Part shown: positions 49,077 to 59,059 of the stretch, in pieces
How positions within the stretch are numbered: position 1 is the first letter of the stretch
Layout of the letters: each line of letters opens with the position of its first letter
Assembly: GCA_002811645.1 (NCBI GenBank)
Contig: PDIP01000083.1
Span: 262,043-321,101 of the forward strand
Direction: 5' to 3'
Source: Corallochytrium limacisporum
Lineage: Eukaryota > Opisthokonta
Length of the DNA: 59,059 bases
Made by a program: the position numbers and the translations under genes
Notes under the pieces: generated by a model
The model's database searches: none
What the model was told of the DNA's origin: nothing
Seen by the model: only the letters and a program-made list of their open reading frames with translations

Positions 49077-50618
49077 ATGGGCAAACGAGATCGTTGGAAA
49101 ACATCGCTCCAACAAACTGTAAAGCAAAAGCAAGAAACCAACCGGTACAAGGAAACGACTTCATGTGCCCGTGAATCGACGGAAAGCACCGATGGAACGA
49201 AAACTGTCAATGAACTGCTCGATGAGCTTAGGCGGAAACAACAGGAACCGGTTCGGGTCACAGACCATAATTCCACGGGCACTGGAAGCAGCAATACAAC
49301 CATTGTGAATAGCAGGCATGAAGCAACCTTAAGATCACAGAACCAATCACAGGATACTAACTCAGCTTCCCAGTGTCTGAGCCTCGGATTTCATGAGGCA
49401 GACAGCGGTGGGCGCCTGCAGACGCTGATGGCTCAACGGCGGCGCCAAGTTAGCGGGCCGATCCCCCGGACGTGGTTGGTCGACATGCAGAATGGGACTC
49501 GGCGGCACCTTCGATCTGTGCCGGTCCGGTGCAGAGGAATAAAACCGCATCCATACTTTGGCAGTAGCAGCCTGGCTGGCCGGGTTTGCGATACTGGAAT
49601 CATGGGCTTTCCGGATGAGCTTTCGCTGCAGACAATGGCGGCTGCTGCACTGGCGCGGTATATTGCTACTGATCCGACATTATTGACAGAGGTTTCAGCG
49701 GAGTATCCGTACGGTACCTTCATGCTTCCAGTCATCGATCAGCTACTGAAACAGTCGCTGCTGAGCGACGATTTGTGTCCGCTAGTGGCCGGTCTGTTCT
49801 CAGAGCGGGCAAGCTTGGTGGGCAGTTCGATCACGGAACGAGGCATGATCGCTCTCTTCCCTTCCGCTGTGGTAGACAAGAGATTGGGATCTCTGCGCAG
49901 CAACATAGGCCACCAGACCGAGACCAAACGGAGTGACTGCGACGCCTGCCATGCTAGTGGTGTCCAGGCCTTGGGCCCCACAATGGAGAATTGGGAGGAC
50001 TACCTTCAGGAGGGCGAGGACCATGAGGAGGAGGACGTAAATGAGGCTTTATTTGAACATCACGAGTGGGACGATGATGACGAGGAAGATGAAGAGCCGC
50101 TCGTTCCCGCTGCCAACTTCCTGGAGCACCTGCTTTACCCGCGCAGCGTTGTACCAAGGGGGTTGCAGTGCCTGCCTTCGACTATCAATGCCCTGGATCT
50201 CAGTTTCTGTGGCAGTCTGCAAGGTGGGCGAGACATGATCTACATACTCAGCAACAACTTGCCATCCATCACTGAGCTGAGAATAGCTGGATGTTTCAGC
50301 GAGATCACGGGTCCACCAACCGTCAGTGCCATTATGACAATGATGGAACACTTAAGGATCCTTGACCTCAGCTGCAGCTACTGGCTCAATCTGCGGGACT
50401 TGCGACCACTGCTTGTATCCGGCGGCTACTTAACAGACCTGAAGGTATTGGATCTATGCCACTGTCCGCTCATTAAGGAGGAGAATATTTACGCCATCCG
50501 GTCCCGTAGGGGTCCACGGTTGATGGTCAATGTGGAACGGAGCGTTTGGGACGCCCGCCACGTTTCTATTCGCAACAATGACCTCGGCACGTACACAGCC
50601 ACTGCCACCACAACATAG
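49077..50618 (+). CDS. Leucine-rich-repeat protein, 513 aa
   Basis: The C-terminal 120 residues (about 364-480) hold LRRs of the cysteine-containing F-box/AMN1 type: INALDLSFCGSL, ITELRIAGCFSEI, LRILDLSCSYWLNL and LKVLDLCHCPLI. These usually present a substrate or partner surface. Before them lies an acidic run rich in Asp/Glu (about 305-340), and before that a helical region (about 180-290) that I cannot assign. No F-box is evident by eye, though the segment around FPDELSLQTMAAAALARYI is in the right kind of place for one. The N-terminus is basic. Start ATG 49077 in ACC-ATG-G; the longer frame begins with GTG. It converges on malate synthase, 104 bp between stops. Confidence 0.7.
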   Translation: MGKRDRWKTSLQQTVKQKQETNRYKETTSCARESTESTDGTKTVNELLDELRRKQQEPVRVTDHNSTGTGSSNTTIVNSRHEATLRSQNQSQDTNSASQCLSLGFHEADSGGRLQTLMAQRRRQVSGPIPRTWLVDMQNGTRRHLRSVPVRCRGIKPHPYFGSSSLAGRVCDTGIMGFPDELSLQTMAAAALARYIATDPTLLTEVSAEYPYGTFMLPVIDQLLKQSLLSDDLCPLVAGLFSERASLVGSSITERGMIALFPSAVVDKRLGSLRSNIGHQTETKRSDCDACHASGVQALGPTMENWEDYLQEGEDHEEEDVNEALFEHHEWDDDDEEDEEPLVPAANFLEHLLYPRSVVPRGLQCLPSTINALDLSFCGSLQGGRDMIYILSNNLPSITELRIAGCFSEITGPPTVSAIMTMMEHLRILDLSCSYWLNLRDLRPLLVSGGYLTDLKVLDLCHCPLIKEENIYAIRSRRGPRLMVNVERSVWDARHVSIRNNDLGTYTATATTT

Positions 50619-50722
50619 GCACGGTCTTTACTTAGCATACCCGAGTACAAGCAAGAAATAGTGCTAACTGCTTTAATGTATACCACATGCTAAGAAGGAA
50701 TCTGGAGATACCAACGTCCAGC
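50619..50722. other. Convergent 3' intergenic region (104 bp)
   Basis: The shortest gap type. The two transcripts must terminate within it or overlap. Confidence 0.6.
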
Positions 50723-52366
50723 TTACAGCTGAGCAATAGCACCGCTGTTCAGGCTGCGACGGGTAATGTACTCGTAAGAGGTCGGGTAGGTCAGGAACTC
50801 ACCCAGTACGGGGGCATTGACAAAGTCCTTGAAGATGCGTCCTGCCTCGTCGAACTCATTCTTTCCCTTGCTCTTGCTCTTGAACTGCTGCACAGACCGA
50901 TCAATAGCGGCGTCAATCATCTGGCGGTTGATCACGGTGCCGTCGTCAGTCTTGACACCGTGCTTCTTCCACTGCCAGAGCTGAGCACGGCTAATCTCAG
51001 CGGTGGCGGCATCCTCCATCAGATTGTTGATGGGCACACAGCCGGATCCACGGAGCCAGGCCTCAATGTACTGCAAGCCAATGTCCACGTTGGTCTGCAC
51101 ACCGGCCTTGGTGACCTTGCCGGGGACCGGCGCAATCAGTTCCTTGGGGCTTACGCTGACGTCGGACCGGGTGACGTGGATCTGGTTGGGCCCGGGCATG
51201 TACTTGTTGAAGGCCTCCAAGGCCATGGGAATCAGACCAGGGTGTGCGACCCAGGTGCCATCGTGGCCCGCCTTGGCTTCACGCTCCTTGTCGCTGCGCA
51301 CCTTCTGCATGGCAGCCTCATTGGCGGCTTCGTTGTTCTTGATAGGGATCTGGGCAGCCATGCCTCCCATGGCGTGCACACCACGGCGGTGGCAGGTCTT
51401 GATCAGCAGACGCACATAGGAGTCCATGAAGGGCACAGTCATACCAACTGCAGCACGATCGGGCAGAACAAACTGTTTGTGGTTGCGGAACTTCTTAATG
51501 TAGCTGAAGATGTAGTCCCAGCGACCGCAGTTCAGACCGCTGGTGTGCTCCCGCAGTTCGTAGAGGATCTCGTCCATCTCAAAGACGGCCAGAATGGTTT
51601 CGATCAGCACGGTGGCGCGGATGGTGCCACGGGGAATGTCAGCCAGCTGCTGAGCGCGCACAAAGACCTGGTTCCACCAGCGTGCCTCAACATGACTCTC
51701 TAGCTTAGGAATATAGTAGTACGGACCTTGACCAACCTGAATGGCCTTCTTGCCGCTGCTGAAGAGATAGAGACCGAAATCGAAAAGAGACGCGGACATG
51801 GGCTCCCCGTCGACCTCGACGTGCCACTCCTCCATGTGAAGACCGCGGGGACGCACCAGCAGGGTGGCAACTTGCTTGTTCAGCTTACGGATAGAGCCGT
51901 TAGGGTTCGCGAAGGTGATGGTGCGGGCAATTGCATCGTGCATGTTAAGTTGGCCAGCGACCATATTCTCCCAGGTTGGGGAGCTAGAGTCCTCGAAATC
52001 GGCCATGAACTGGGTGGCACCGGAGTTGAGCGCGTTGATAACCATCTTGCGGTCGACGGGGCCGGTAATCTCGACGCGGCGCTCGACCAGACCAGGAGCC
52101 AGGGGAGCACCCCTCCAGTTGGACTCGCGGATGTGCTTGGTGGATTCAAGGAAGGTGGGGAACTCACCGGCATCGAGGCGCTTCTGGCGCTCCTCCCGCT
52201 GCTTGATAAGCTCCTTCCTGGTGTTGTTGAACTCACGGTGGAGGGTGGCCAGGAAGCGCAGAGACTTCAGGTTGAAAACATGAAGCCATTCGGGCTTGAC
52301 CTCGCCTCGCACCTTGATGCCCTCAGAGGCCAAGGTGGCGTTCAGGAATGCCTGCTGAGAAGACAT
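50723..52366 (-). CDS. Malate synthase (A-type), 547 aa
   Basis: It condenses glyoxylate with acetyl-CoA to malate, the second step of the glyoxylate shunt, letting cells grow on fat or acetate. The full-length single-domain A form is seen: [71 protein letters not shown] and [14 protein letters not shown] are all in place, including the catalytic Arg and Asp contexts. The C-terminus is AQL, which resembles a peroxisomal PTS1 tripeptide (S/A-K/R-L) with a non-standard Gln, so peroxisomal import is possible but not assured. Start ATG 52366; the longer frame begins with GTG. No isocitrate lyase is in the window. Confidence 0.97.
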   Translation of the reverse strand: MSSQQAFLNATLASEGIKVRGEVKPEWLHVFNLKSLRFLATLHREFNNTRKELIKQREERQKRLDAGEFPTFLESTKHIRESNWRGAPLAPGLVERRVEITGPVDRKMVINALNSGATQFMADFEDSSSPTWENMVAGQLNMHDAIARTITFANPNGSIRKLNKQVATLLVRPRGLHMEEWHVEVDGEPMSASLFDFGLYLFSSGKKAIQVGQGPYYYIPKLESHVEARWWNQVFVRAQQLADIPRGTIRATVLIETILAVFEMDEILYELREHTSGLNCGRWDYIFSYIKKFRNHKQFVLPDRAAVGMTVPFMDSYVRLLIKTCHRRGVHAMGGMAAQIPIKNNEAANEAAMQKVRSDKEREAKAGHDGTWVAHPGLIPMALEAFNKYMPGPNQIHVTRSDVSVSPKELIAPVPGKVTKAGVQTNVDIGLQYIEAWLRGSGCVPINNLMEDAATAEISRAQLWQWKKHGVKTDDGTVINRQMIDAAIDRSVQQFKSKSKGKNEFDEAGRIFKDFVNAPVLGEFLTYPTSYEYITRRSLNSGAIAQL

Positions 52367-55323
52367 GATTAGCTGCTGCGTACTCACACTTGCTTATATA
52401 AAACCTACTCGGATAGTCCCTGATACGAACCAGAAGAGCCGTTGATCCCTACAACAGCGCATTACAGTTCCGTAAGTGGCTTGATCAATACCAGCGTAAG
52501 GACCGTGTATCCAAAAATAGAACTCATCCAAAATACCCTGCTCGATCATATATCCCGAGTCAGCAACATTCCATCTGCTAAATCTATACATAGACACCAA
52601 ATCATATCATTCCACAGTTCGCCGCCACAACACCCTAGCTCAGTCCTTTTTGATGCAGCCGGCAAATGCACGGTCTTTGAGCAGATAAAAAAACTGCGAC
52701 TGCGGCTTGCACCTTGCGGCTTGCCAGCAGCTGATCTCGCCGTTGGGAGATCTCTTCTCCCCCCCCCCGGCGGGGGGGTCACTTCCCTCTCTCTCTGTCT
52801 CTCTCTCTCTCTCAGGGTTAATTTTCCCTTTTCCCGGTCACCCTGTGAGCGGGGCGGCCCACTCGCCGAAGTCCTTGTCTCCGCGTAGGTTCTTCATTTT
52901 TGCGATCATCAGTCGGAACCGGGTAGCAGATAAAACCGAAGAAGAAGGGAGATTACCGCGCCGTCGAGCTCGAAAAAGCCACCGCAGCAAAAAGGGGGTA
53001 AGGTTGGCAGTGCAAGGACCCGTGTCACTGTTGTCTCGCTGCCCCGATTGCAAAAACACGCTCCTCGGGTTCTACAGCCCCGTGTTATGAAACAGACTCG
53101 TTTGTAGGAAAGATGGTCCATGGAAATATATTCAGCGAGCACAGAAAGTCCAACGCAGCCCAATCGTATATCACACATACACATACAGGCACACTTAGAA
53201 ATTAGAAGCGCAGCAAGGTCCATCATGATGATGATCATCATACTGTCCCGTGATTTAGGCGTGTTCATTACATGTGAGTGTTCAGCTTGCATGCCGCAAA
53301 ATAAGAGGCGGTCTCTGCGGTCAGCAACCAGAAACCGGCGAAGCAAGTGTTTCTTGACCCCTTTGGTGTCTGTGGCTCACGCCTCTTCCTGAAGATGTTC
53401 GGACGTGTTCATTATGCTGGGGTTGTGCTTACATGAAACATTAAAGGGCAATATTGTGATTTACCATTCTCTCCTTCCATCCCGCAGAGCAGATGGCGCA
53501 CTCAAGCCCAGACACAACAGCTGCTGGCATGCTGTCTATGTTAGCCCACATCACCGTGCCATCAAAAAACACCAAACAAATTACTCCGCACTTCCCGGGA
53601 GCATGTAACGGCAGCAACAAACACGACCCGTGAATGCATGTGGAGAGAGAGTTCCGAAGCGCGTGTTTTCCAGCACTTCCTCACGCGGAGGCTGCCCCCC
53701 CCCCCTCCACCCCCGGGCCTCTCCCTGAGTGTCTTGCGGGCACTCTCTCCTCCCTCCCATCGATGAAGCGTTCCGCCAAACTCGTCACGGGCTGGTAACA
53801 TTTTGTGGTACATTCAGTACCAAACTTTCGAGATTGGAACCGCCCCCTCCCCCCAACCAGGCCCACAAAACCTATGAGAGAGCGCAATAAGAAAAGAAAG
53901 TCCCGGCAGAAGAACCACAACAAAACACCAGGTCCCCTCGCTCCCTTCCTTTGTGTTCTCTGCTAACCACTCCCCTTCTCCCCCTAGCCCAACCATGCCC
54001 TTTTCTTTTTTGATTTTGTGTTTTTTTTTTCCTTTTTCTTTCCTTTGGTACTCACCACCGCACAGAAAGAAAAATGAACCCCATGTCCACCACCACCCGC
54101 GGCCGCCTCTTTTGGTTAGCACCAGACCGCGTTTGTCCGACTGAAGAAAGAGAATCCCAGACCAATTCTTACCGCCATCCTTCCGTCAATTCTTGCAGTG
54201 TTGTCGAGTTTTGCTCGTGCGTAGTAGTACAGTATATATAGGATGTGCTTTCATGGCCGTGCGGTGGACCATTGGCCAGCGAAGACAAAGGGTGGACGAC
54301 CTCCGCGTTTCACATGCGAGAACTGCACGCCACACACGGAGAACAACCTCGCGATTCTAAATATAGCACAGGGAAAGATTGACTTGGTAGCCCGGCGGGT
54401 TCAGTAGTGAATGTACCGAATTACCAACCCGCGCACGGCCCCCCGCTTGGGGGGGGGAGGAGAGCGAGGCAAAGAAGAAGGCAAATTATTACAGGGAGGG
54501 TTGGAGACATCGGTGACGGGCCGGTTCGTTATTCCTCATCTTTGTTTTTTCTTAGTTGAGCAATGGAACAGAAAGGAGAAAAAAACGGGAGAGGCACAAG
54601 AATCTACTTTGTCATGATTTTGGTGCGAGTGTCCCATTTTCCTTCCACCGTGGACCACATCTCTCCAATGGGAGGGGGCCTAATTTTATGCCCAAGCTTG
54701 ATATTTCAAAGACCCGTATTAAAGTATATCAAATTACCTCCTTTGTTTCCTTGTCGGTGTCGCCGTTGAAAATTTTGCGGGGCAGGGGTGGTTTATTGAT
54801 TGATCTGCTGTTGTGCCCCGCAGAGGAAAGGGGGGGGCCGGGTCAGGGGTTGTTGACATTCCAAAGCATTTTGGCGAAAGTTCCCTTTCTTTGCCCACAT
54901 GTGAACCAAGATTTCGAACACCCTCCGTTGACGTGTGCTTTAGACTGGGTGACGGTGCAGATTGGCTTTCTTCGCATCGGAGAAAGACTTGGGTATATGC
55001 TTGTTTCGCGGCTCTGAACCTCGCGGAAGATACAAATTCCCGGGGTTTCCTCGACTCTCCCCGGAGGGAGCAAGGGATCGGGCCCCAGCGGGAGCGGACG
55101 TCCCTGATATGTCGTGATTTGCTCTGCAGTTAGCGAGTCTGGATGGACTCTTTGTTTCATGTGAAGGCGAGGAGTGTAGTCTGGTACTTGACGAACAGTA
55201 CTGTATTATCTGCTATGGCTAAAACTGACATAGGTCCAACTGATGATATCAAGACCGGCGTTGTGTACCATAGATAATGTTGTAGTTCGAAAACACCATA
55301 GCTTTACGTGGACCGATTACACC
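52367..55323. other. Divergent island, malate synthase / CCDC47
   Basis: 3 kb. It includes adjacent C and G runs near 52760-52778, a CT tract (about 52790-52815), C runs near 53694-53706 and 53842-53856, a G run near 54450, and two copies of the recurring motif (53808-53819 imperfect; 54405-54416 minus strand). No gene recognised. Confidence 0.55.
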
Positions 55324-56475
55324 ATGCAAACTGTGACTCCATTCTTGGCCGCAGCCTTTGCGCTGGCCAATGTTGTGGTTGCTGAAGATGATGACTTTTT
55401 CGGCGAGGATGCCCAGGCAGACTCGTCCGGGGGATACCTGGACTTCCTTGACAAGATAGACCTGGACTATCTTGCTTCCCGGCCAGATCTGTACATGGTT
55501 GAATTCACGATGATACTTTGTCTTGGCTTCTACTTGTTCCAGTACTTCCGGGGAGGCAAACAGAACGAGCAGTTGATGCAGACATGGTGGGATGCCCACG
55601 GCCGTCTCTTCCAATACAACTTTGCAGCGATGGGTGCGGAAACTGTTGAGGCGGGAAAGATTGCTTACCCCCATAATCTATCGGCTAATCGTTGGGTCAG
55701 CTGGGCTACCGGAAGGGAAAATATTAAAAGCATGTTCCTGGATTGGATCTGGCAGGCACGCCAAGATGGTGCCCAGTGGGTTATCCAGTACGTGACCGGC
55801 CATGTGCCCGACCTACTGAAGGTTGAGATCAATTTGGAAACTCAGAATATCGGTATGGTCTGCGTCTGCAAGAAGGGCTACACGGATATGATCAAGAAGA
55901 ATATGAAGGATCTGGCTCATGCGGGAACGGTGTACACGGGATCTGAAATTGGTCTTTCAGATGATTGGGACGTGGTTACTGAATCTCTGCCGATGGCCAA
56001 GTCAATCATCACCGGTAGGTTTGCTGATCTGTTGAACGAAAACGAGGAAGCCATTCGGTACATTCATATTTCCGACATCTTCGACGGTGTTACTGTTGAC
56101 GAGGCTGGTGGCACGATCCCCAGTGAAAGGAAGTATCCGTGCATCAAAGCAGATCTGTACCTGCCAGATAGTGTGGAAGGGCAGGCTGAGTTTGTGCCAG
56201 TCATGGAAATGATGATAGATCTGGCTGACCACTATGTAACACTGAAGCTGTCTGCTGGACTGCAGAAAGACGGTGCGAAGCTGCGGGAGACCATTAATAG
56301 GGAATGGCGCGCCGCGACGGCCTCGGTCCGTGAGGCTGCTGAACGAGCGAGGAAGGAAGAGGAATTGAAGGCATTGCGCGAGAAGGCGCGCACGAATCCC
56401 AAGCTTCAGGCCGAGCTCGAGAAGAAGGAAAAGAAGAAGCAGGAGCGCAAGTTCAAGCGGGCCATGAAACAATAA
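55324..56475 (+). CDS. CCDC47: CCDC47 (PAT complex subunit), 383 aa
   Basis: In animals CCDC47 is an ER membrane protein that, with Asterix, helps insert multi-span membrane proteins at the translocon. A signal peptide is followed by an acidic luminal part (EDDDFFGED). One membrane segment follows (about FTMILCLGFYLFQYF), then the cytosolic domain with ENIKSMFLDWIWQARQDGAQWV. The C-terminus is a strongly charged coiled coil ending in KKEKKKQERKFKRAMKQ, as in the family. I chose ATG 55324 because it places the signal peptide at the extreme N-terminus. The in-frame ATG at 55243 would bury it behind 27 residues. The acidic luminal segment is shorter than in animals (383 versus about 480 aa). It converges on GUF1. 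Confidence 0.93.
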   Translation: MQTVTPFLAAAFALANVVVAEDDDFFGEDAQADSSGGYLDFLDKIDLDYLASRPDLYMVEFTMILCLGFYLFQYFRGGKQNEQLMQTWWDAHGRLFQYNFAAMGAETVEAGKIAYPHNLSANRWVSWATGRENIKSMFLDWIWQARQDGAQWVIQYVTGHVPDLLKVEINLETQNIGMVCVCKKGYTDMIKKNMKDLAHAGTVYTGSEIGLSDDWDVVTESLPMAKSIITGRFADLLNENEEAIRYIHISDIFDGVTVDEAGGTIPSERKYPCIKADLYLPDSVEGQAEFVPVMEMMIDLADHYVTLKLSAGLQKDGAKLRETINREWRAATASVREAAERARKEEELKALREKARTNPKLQAELEKKEKKKQERKFKRAMKQ

Positions 56476-56670
56476 GATGGGAATATGAAAAGGCAACATG
56501 GCGACCACCACAAACGAACACGACTGCGAAACAGTTTTGGTCCTCGATTACAATTCTCGTGCGACACCTCAGGAAATCTGTCATTGTTGTTGGTAACAAC
56601 TGATCGTACAGATATTTGCTCATAACGTTTTGGAACTTGTAAAATTCTTTATCTATGAAACGAATTGGTT
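56476..56670. other. Convergent 3' intergenic region (195 bp)
   Basis: Shared 3' region of CCDC47 and GUF1. Plain sequence, no gene. Confidence 0.6.
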
Positions 56671-58704
56671 CTACTTGCGCGCGGTCGCAGCCACAAAGGC
56701 CTCCTTGGGCACCTGTATATTGCCGATGCTTCGCATTCGCTTCTTGCCTTCCTTCTGCTTCTCCAAGAGTTTCTTCTTGCGCGTCATGTCACCGCCGTAG
56801 CATTTGGCAGTGACGTCTTTACGGAACGCCTTGACTGTCTCGCGTGCAATGACACGGGAGCCAATGGCAGCCTGGATCGCGACCTCAAAGAGCTGGCGCG
56901 GAATTACCTTCCGCAGTTCCTCTGCCACTCTCTTGCCATCGTCAAAAGCACGGGTGGAGTGTGTAATGAAACTCAGTGCATCGACTGGTCTACGATTTAG
57001 AAGGATGCTAACCTTTACAATGTCTGCTACTTCCCAGCCGGCATCTTCGTAATCGAATGTAGCAAAGCCGGAAGTAGCACTCTTGATGGCAGTGAAGATA
57101 TCATCAACTACTTCAGACAGTGGAATCTTGTACTTCACGAACACGCGATTGTCATCAAGCATCCGCATGTCCTCTTGCAGACCGCGGCGGTTGAGGAAGA
57201 GTTCCATAATCTTGCCCATGTGTTCACGTGGGAAGATGGAGGAGGCCATAGCTATGGGCTCTAGGTATTGGTATTTGTGCGCGTGCTCTACGGCAGGCCA
57301 GTCAGCAGGGGTTGCAATGTTGATCTCCTCAAACTCACCGCGGCCCTCTCTAACCTGCGCTTTGTACGGTACAGTGGGACGCGTTACGATCACAGGACTG
57401 TTAAATTCCTGATGTAGACGCTGCTGGAAAACATCCATATGCAGGGTACCGAGGAAGCCAAGGCGGAAACCCTGGCCCAGCCCATCGCTATTTGCAGACT
57501 GCACGCTCACAGAGGCATCGGTGAGCAAGATGCGGTCGAGGGCTTTCTGCAGACGATCAATGCCGTCCTGATCCTCCGGGAAAAATCCAGCAAAGACCAT
57601 GGGCTTGGCTTCCTTGAAGCCAGGCAAGGGCTCGCACGGGTCGTCCCGGCGCGTGAAGGTATCACCAACCTTGGCTGCCCGCGTGTCCCGGATGCCCGCA
57701 ATCACGTAGCCGACCTGACCAGTGTGCAGTGCTCGCATGGGGACCATGTCCGGGTGAATCAGTCCAACTTCACTAACCTCATATTCCTTTCCCGTGGCAC
57801 AGGACATGATTGTGTCTCCCTTGCTCACGCTGCCGTTCTTGAGGCTCAGAAGGCAGATGACTCCTTGGTACTGATCGTACCAAGAGTCGAACAGTAGGGC
57901 CTTTAATTTGTCGCCTTCGCGCTCATCAGCGGAGGGAGGAGGCACCCGGTCAATAATGGAAGGAAACACTTCGTCCACCCCTTCCCCACTCTTTGCACTG
58001 ACAAGGAGCATGTCCGCTTCAGAAGTGCCAAACATCCCCTCCATCTGTTTTGCTGTCGCTGCCACATCTGCATGGGGCACATCAATCTTGTTCAAGATTG
58101 GTACGACGCACAAACCAGCCTCCGCAGCCAGCAAAAAATTCGCGACCGTTTGCGCCTGCACCCCTTGCGTCGCATCCACTAAGAGCAGCACACCCTGACA
58201 TGCCCCCAAGCTTCGACTGACTTCGTAGCTGAAATCAACGTGACCAGGAGTATCCACAATGTTGACCAAGTAATCGAGACCATCCCTTTCATTATGATAC
58301 AAACATGATACAGTCTGGGCTTTAACTGTGATGCCACGTTCCCGTTCGACCTGCAGTTTGTCCAGAACCTGCTCATTCTTCTGCGCTTCCACAGCAGAAC
58401 TCGGTGATTGTTCTTCTGGGGTCGGGATCAGCTTCGAGTGTTCCATGAGACGGTCTGCCAATGTACTCTTCCCATGGTCAATGTGTGCAATTATGGAAAT
58501 GTTACGTATCCGCTCGAGAGGAAACTGCGACAGATCATACCCCGCGGGCAATAACCTCAGTCCTGCTGGGTTCACTTCGATTGTCCTTGCTGAATACCAC
58601 TGCCTAAATTTCGGAGCAACCGGCCGCATAAATTGGTACCTACTTGACCCCAGCAATTTAGGGCCATACCTCGACAACAGGGGCCCTGGGATTGATCGCA
58701 ACAT
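56671..58704 (-). CDS. GUF1: Mitochondrial translation factor GUF1 (LepA/EF4), 677 aa
   Basis: GUF1 is the organellar LepA/EF4 GTPase that acts on mitochondrial ribosomes. A basic presequence of about 45 residues (MLRSIPGPLLSRYG ...) is followed by the G domain: AHIDHGKSTLADR (G1), DTPGHVDFSYEV (G3), NKID (G4) and SAKSG (G5). The EF4-specific C-terminus is complete, with the basic GGDMTRKKKLLEKQKEGKKRM stretch that contacts tRNA in bacterial EF4 and the ending IGNIQVPKEAF. The length fits the family (about 650-670 aa). Start ATG 58704; the longer frame begins with TTG. Confidence 0.97.
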   Translation of the reverse strand: MLRSIPGPLLSRYGPKLLGSSRYQFMRPVAPKFRQWYSARTIEVNPAGLRLLPAGYDLSQFPLERIRNISIIAHIDHGKSTLADRLMEHSKLIPTPEEQSPSSAVEAQKNEQVLDKLQVERERGITVKAQTVSCLYHNERDGLDYLVNIVDTPGHVDFSYEVSRSLGACQGVLLLVDATQGVQAQTVANFLLAAEAGLCVVPILNKIDVPHADVAATAKQMEGMFGTSEADMLLVSAKSGEGVDEVFPSIIDRVPPPSADEREGDKLKALLFDSWYDQYQGVICLLSLKNGSVSKGDTIMSCATGKEYEVSEVGLIHPDMVPMRALHTGQVGYVIAGIRDTRAAKVGDTFTRRDDPCEPLPGFKEAKPMVFAGFFPEDQDGIDRLQKALDRILLTDASVSVQSANSDGLGQGFRLGFLGTLHMDVFQQRLHQEFNSPVIVTRPTVPYKAQVREGRGEFEEINIATPADWPAVEHAHKYQYLEPIAMASSIFPREHMGKIMELFLNRRGLQEDMRMLDDNRVFVKYKIPLSEVVDDIFTAIKSATSGFATFDYEDAGWEVADIVKVSILLNRRPVDALSFITHSTRAFDDGKRVAEELRKVIPRQLFEVAIQAAIGSRVIARETVKAFRKDVTAKCYGGDMTRKKKLLEKQKEGKKRMRSIGNIQVPKEAFVAATARK

Positions 58705-59059
58705 CTTTCCTTTCGGTAAATCTCTATCCAAACATATCTGGTGTGTGTGAACGAGATTTCTTTAACTCTGCAAATTTCGTATCACACACACATTCTGTGT
58801 TACATGCAACGCTGCTGAAGTGTTTGCACACAGTTGCAATCCCCGTATTTCATGAAGTACCCGCCGCTGAGGCGGGTCAGCACAGTCATTCTCTCCGGTG
58901 GGCCGCGGGCCTTCAACACGCGACCACCGGGGGGAGGACGGTCGGAGCTAATTCGATTAACAAGGTGTCCAGTTTGATTTCCTCCCCAAATACTTTTCTT
59001 CTCCCTTAGTGACGGCACCTCATCGTAGGAATCCCCTCAGAGGGAAGAGGGGGGAGGGG
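58705..59059. other. Upstream region of GUF1 to window edge
   Basis: 355 bp holding the GUF1 promoter. It ends in a G-rich run, suggesting that another island continues outside the window. No gene. Confidence 0.6.

Noticed and set aside
50687-51703. 338-codon plus-strand frame opposite malate synthase
   Set aside because: Antisense shadow produced by the strong codon bias of the malate synthase gene.

Overview
This window is nuclear DNA of a eukaryote. It carries genes for ER, Golgi, mitochondrial and actin-cytoskeleton proteins that do not occur together in prokaryotes (PIG-T, CCDC47, a GRIP golgin, ARPC2, DDX1, the mitochondrial GTPase GUF1, a GT3 glycogen synthase). Genes are nearly intron-free: among 21 protein genes only PIG-T is clearly interrupted, by one 193-nt intron with GTAAGT, TACTAAC and CAG signals. 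The gene set (GT3 glycogen synthase with animal-like regulatory sites, a PDHX-type E3-binding protein, a WH1-domain adaptor with YEEI/YATL/YDEI motifs, a DOCK-like protein, and malate synthase for the glyoxylate shunt) fits a unicellular opisthokont or holozoan with few introns. The sequence alone does not name the species. All starts below are ATG codons that I checked in the sequence. Layout, left to right: sirtuin (-), OCIA-like membrane protein (+), GPP34/GOLPH3-like protein (-), unknown basic protein (+), glycogen synthase (+), UshA-type 5'-nucleotidase (-), PIG-T (+), tubby/scramblase-like protein with ubiquitin-binding-like motifs (+), pyruvate dehydrogenase protein X (-), PPEF/rdgC phosphatase (+), mitochondrial crotonase (-), a PLAT-domain fragment (+), WH1 adaptor (+), ARPC2 (-), DOCK DHR-1-like protein (-), GRIP golgin (-), SCCPDH-like oxidoreductase (-), DDX1 (+), leucine-rich-repeat protein (+), malate synthase (-), CCDC47 (+), GUF1 (-). 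The non-coding DNA is sharply organised. Seven convergent (3'-to-3') gaps are only 104 to 271 bp and plain in sequence. Gaps that hold at least one gene start are 0.5 to 3.7 kb, and most are filled with long G or C runs, A/T runs and GA/CT microsatellites. Both assembly gaps (N runs) fall in such islands. A 12-nt motif close to GTACATTCACTA recurs in these islands. Functional themes are carbon metabolism (glycogen synthase, PDH protein X, malate synthase, crotonase), ER and secretory pathway (PIG-T, CCDC47, golgin, GPP34) and a run of three neighbouring actin-regulation genes (WH1 adaptor, ARPC2, DOCK-like). The least conventional genes are the DOCK-like protein (a degenerate GTPase-like N-terminus, DHR-1, no DHR-2), the scramblase-fold protein with ubiquitin-binding-like helices, and the WH1 adaptor with phosphotyrosine-like motifs.
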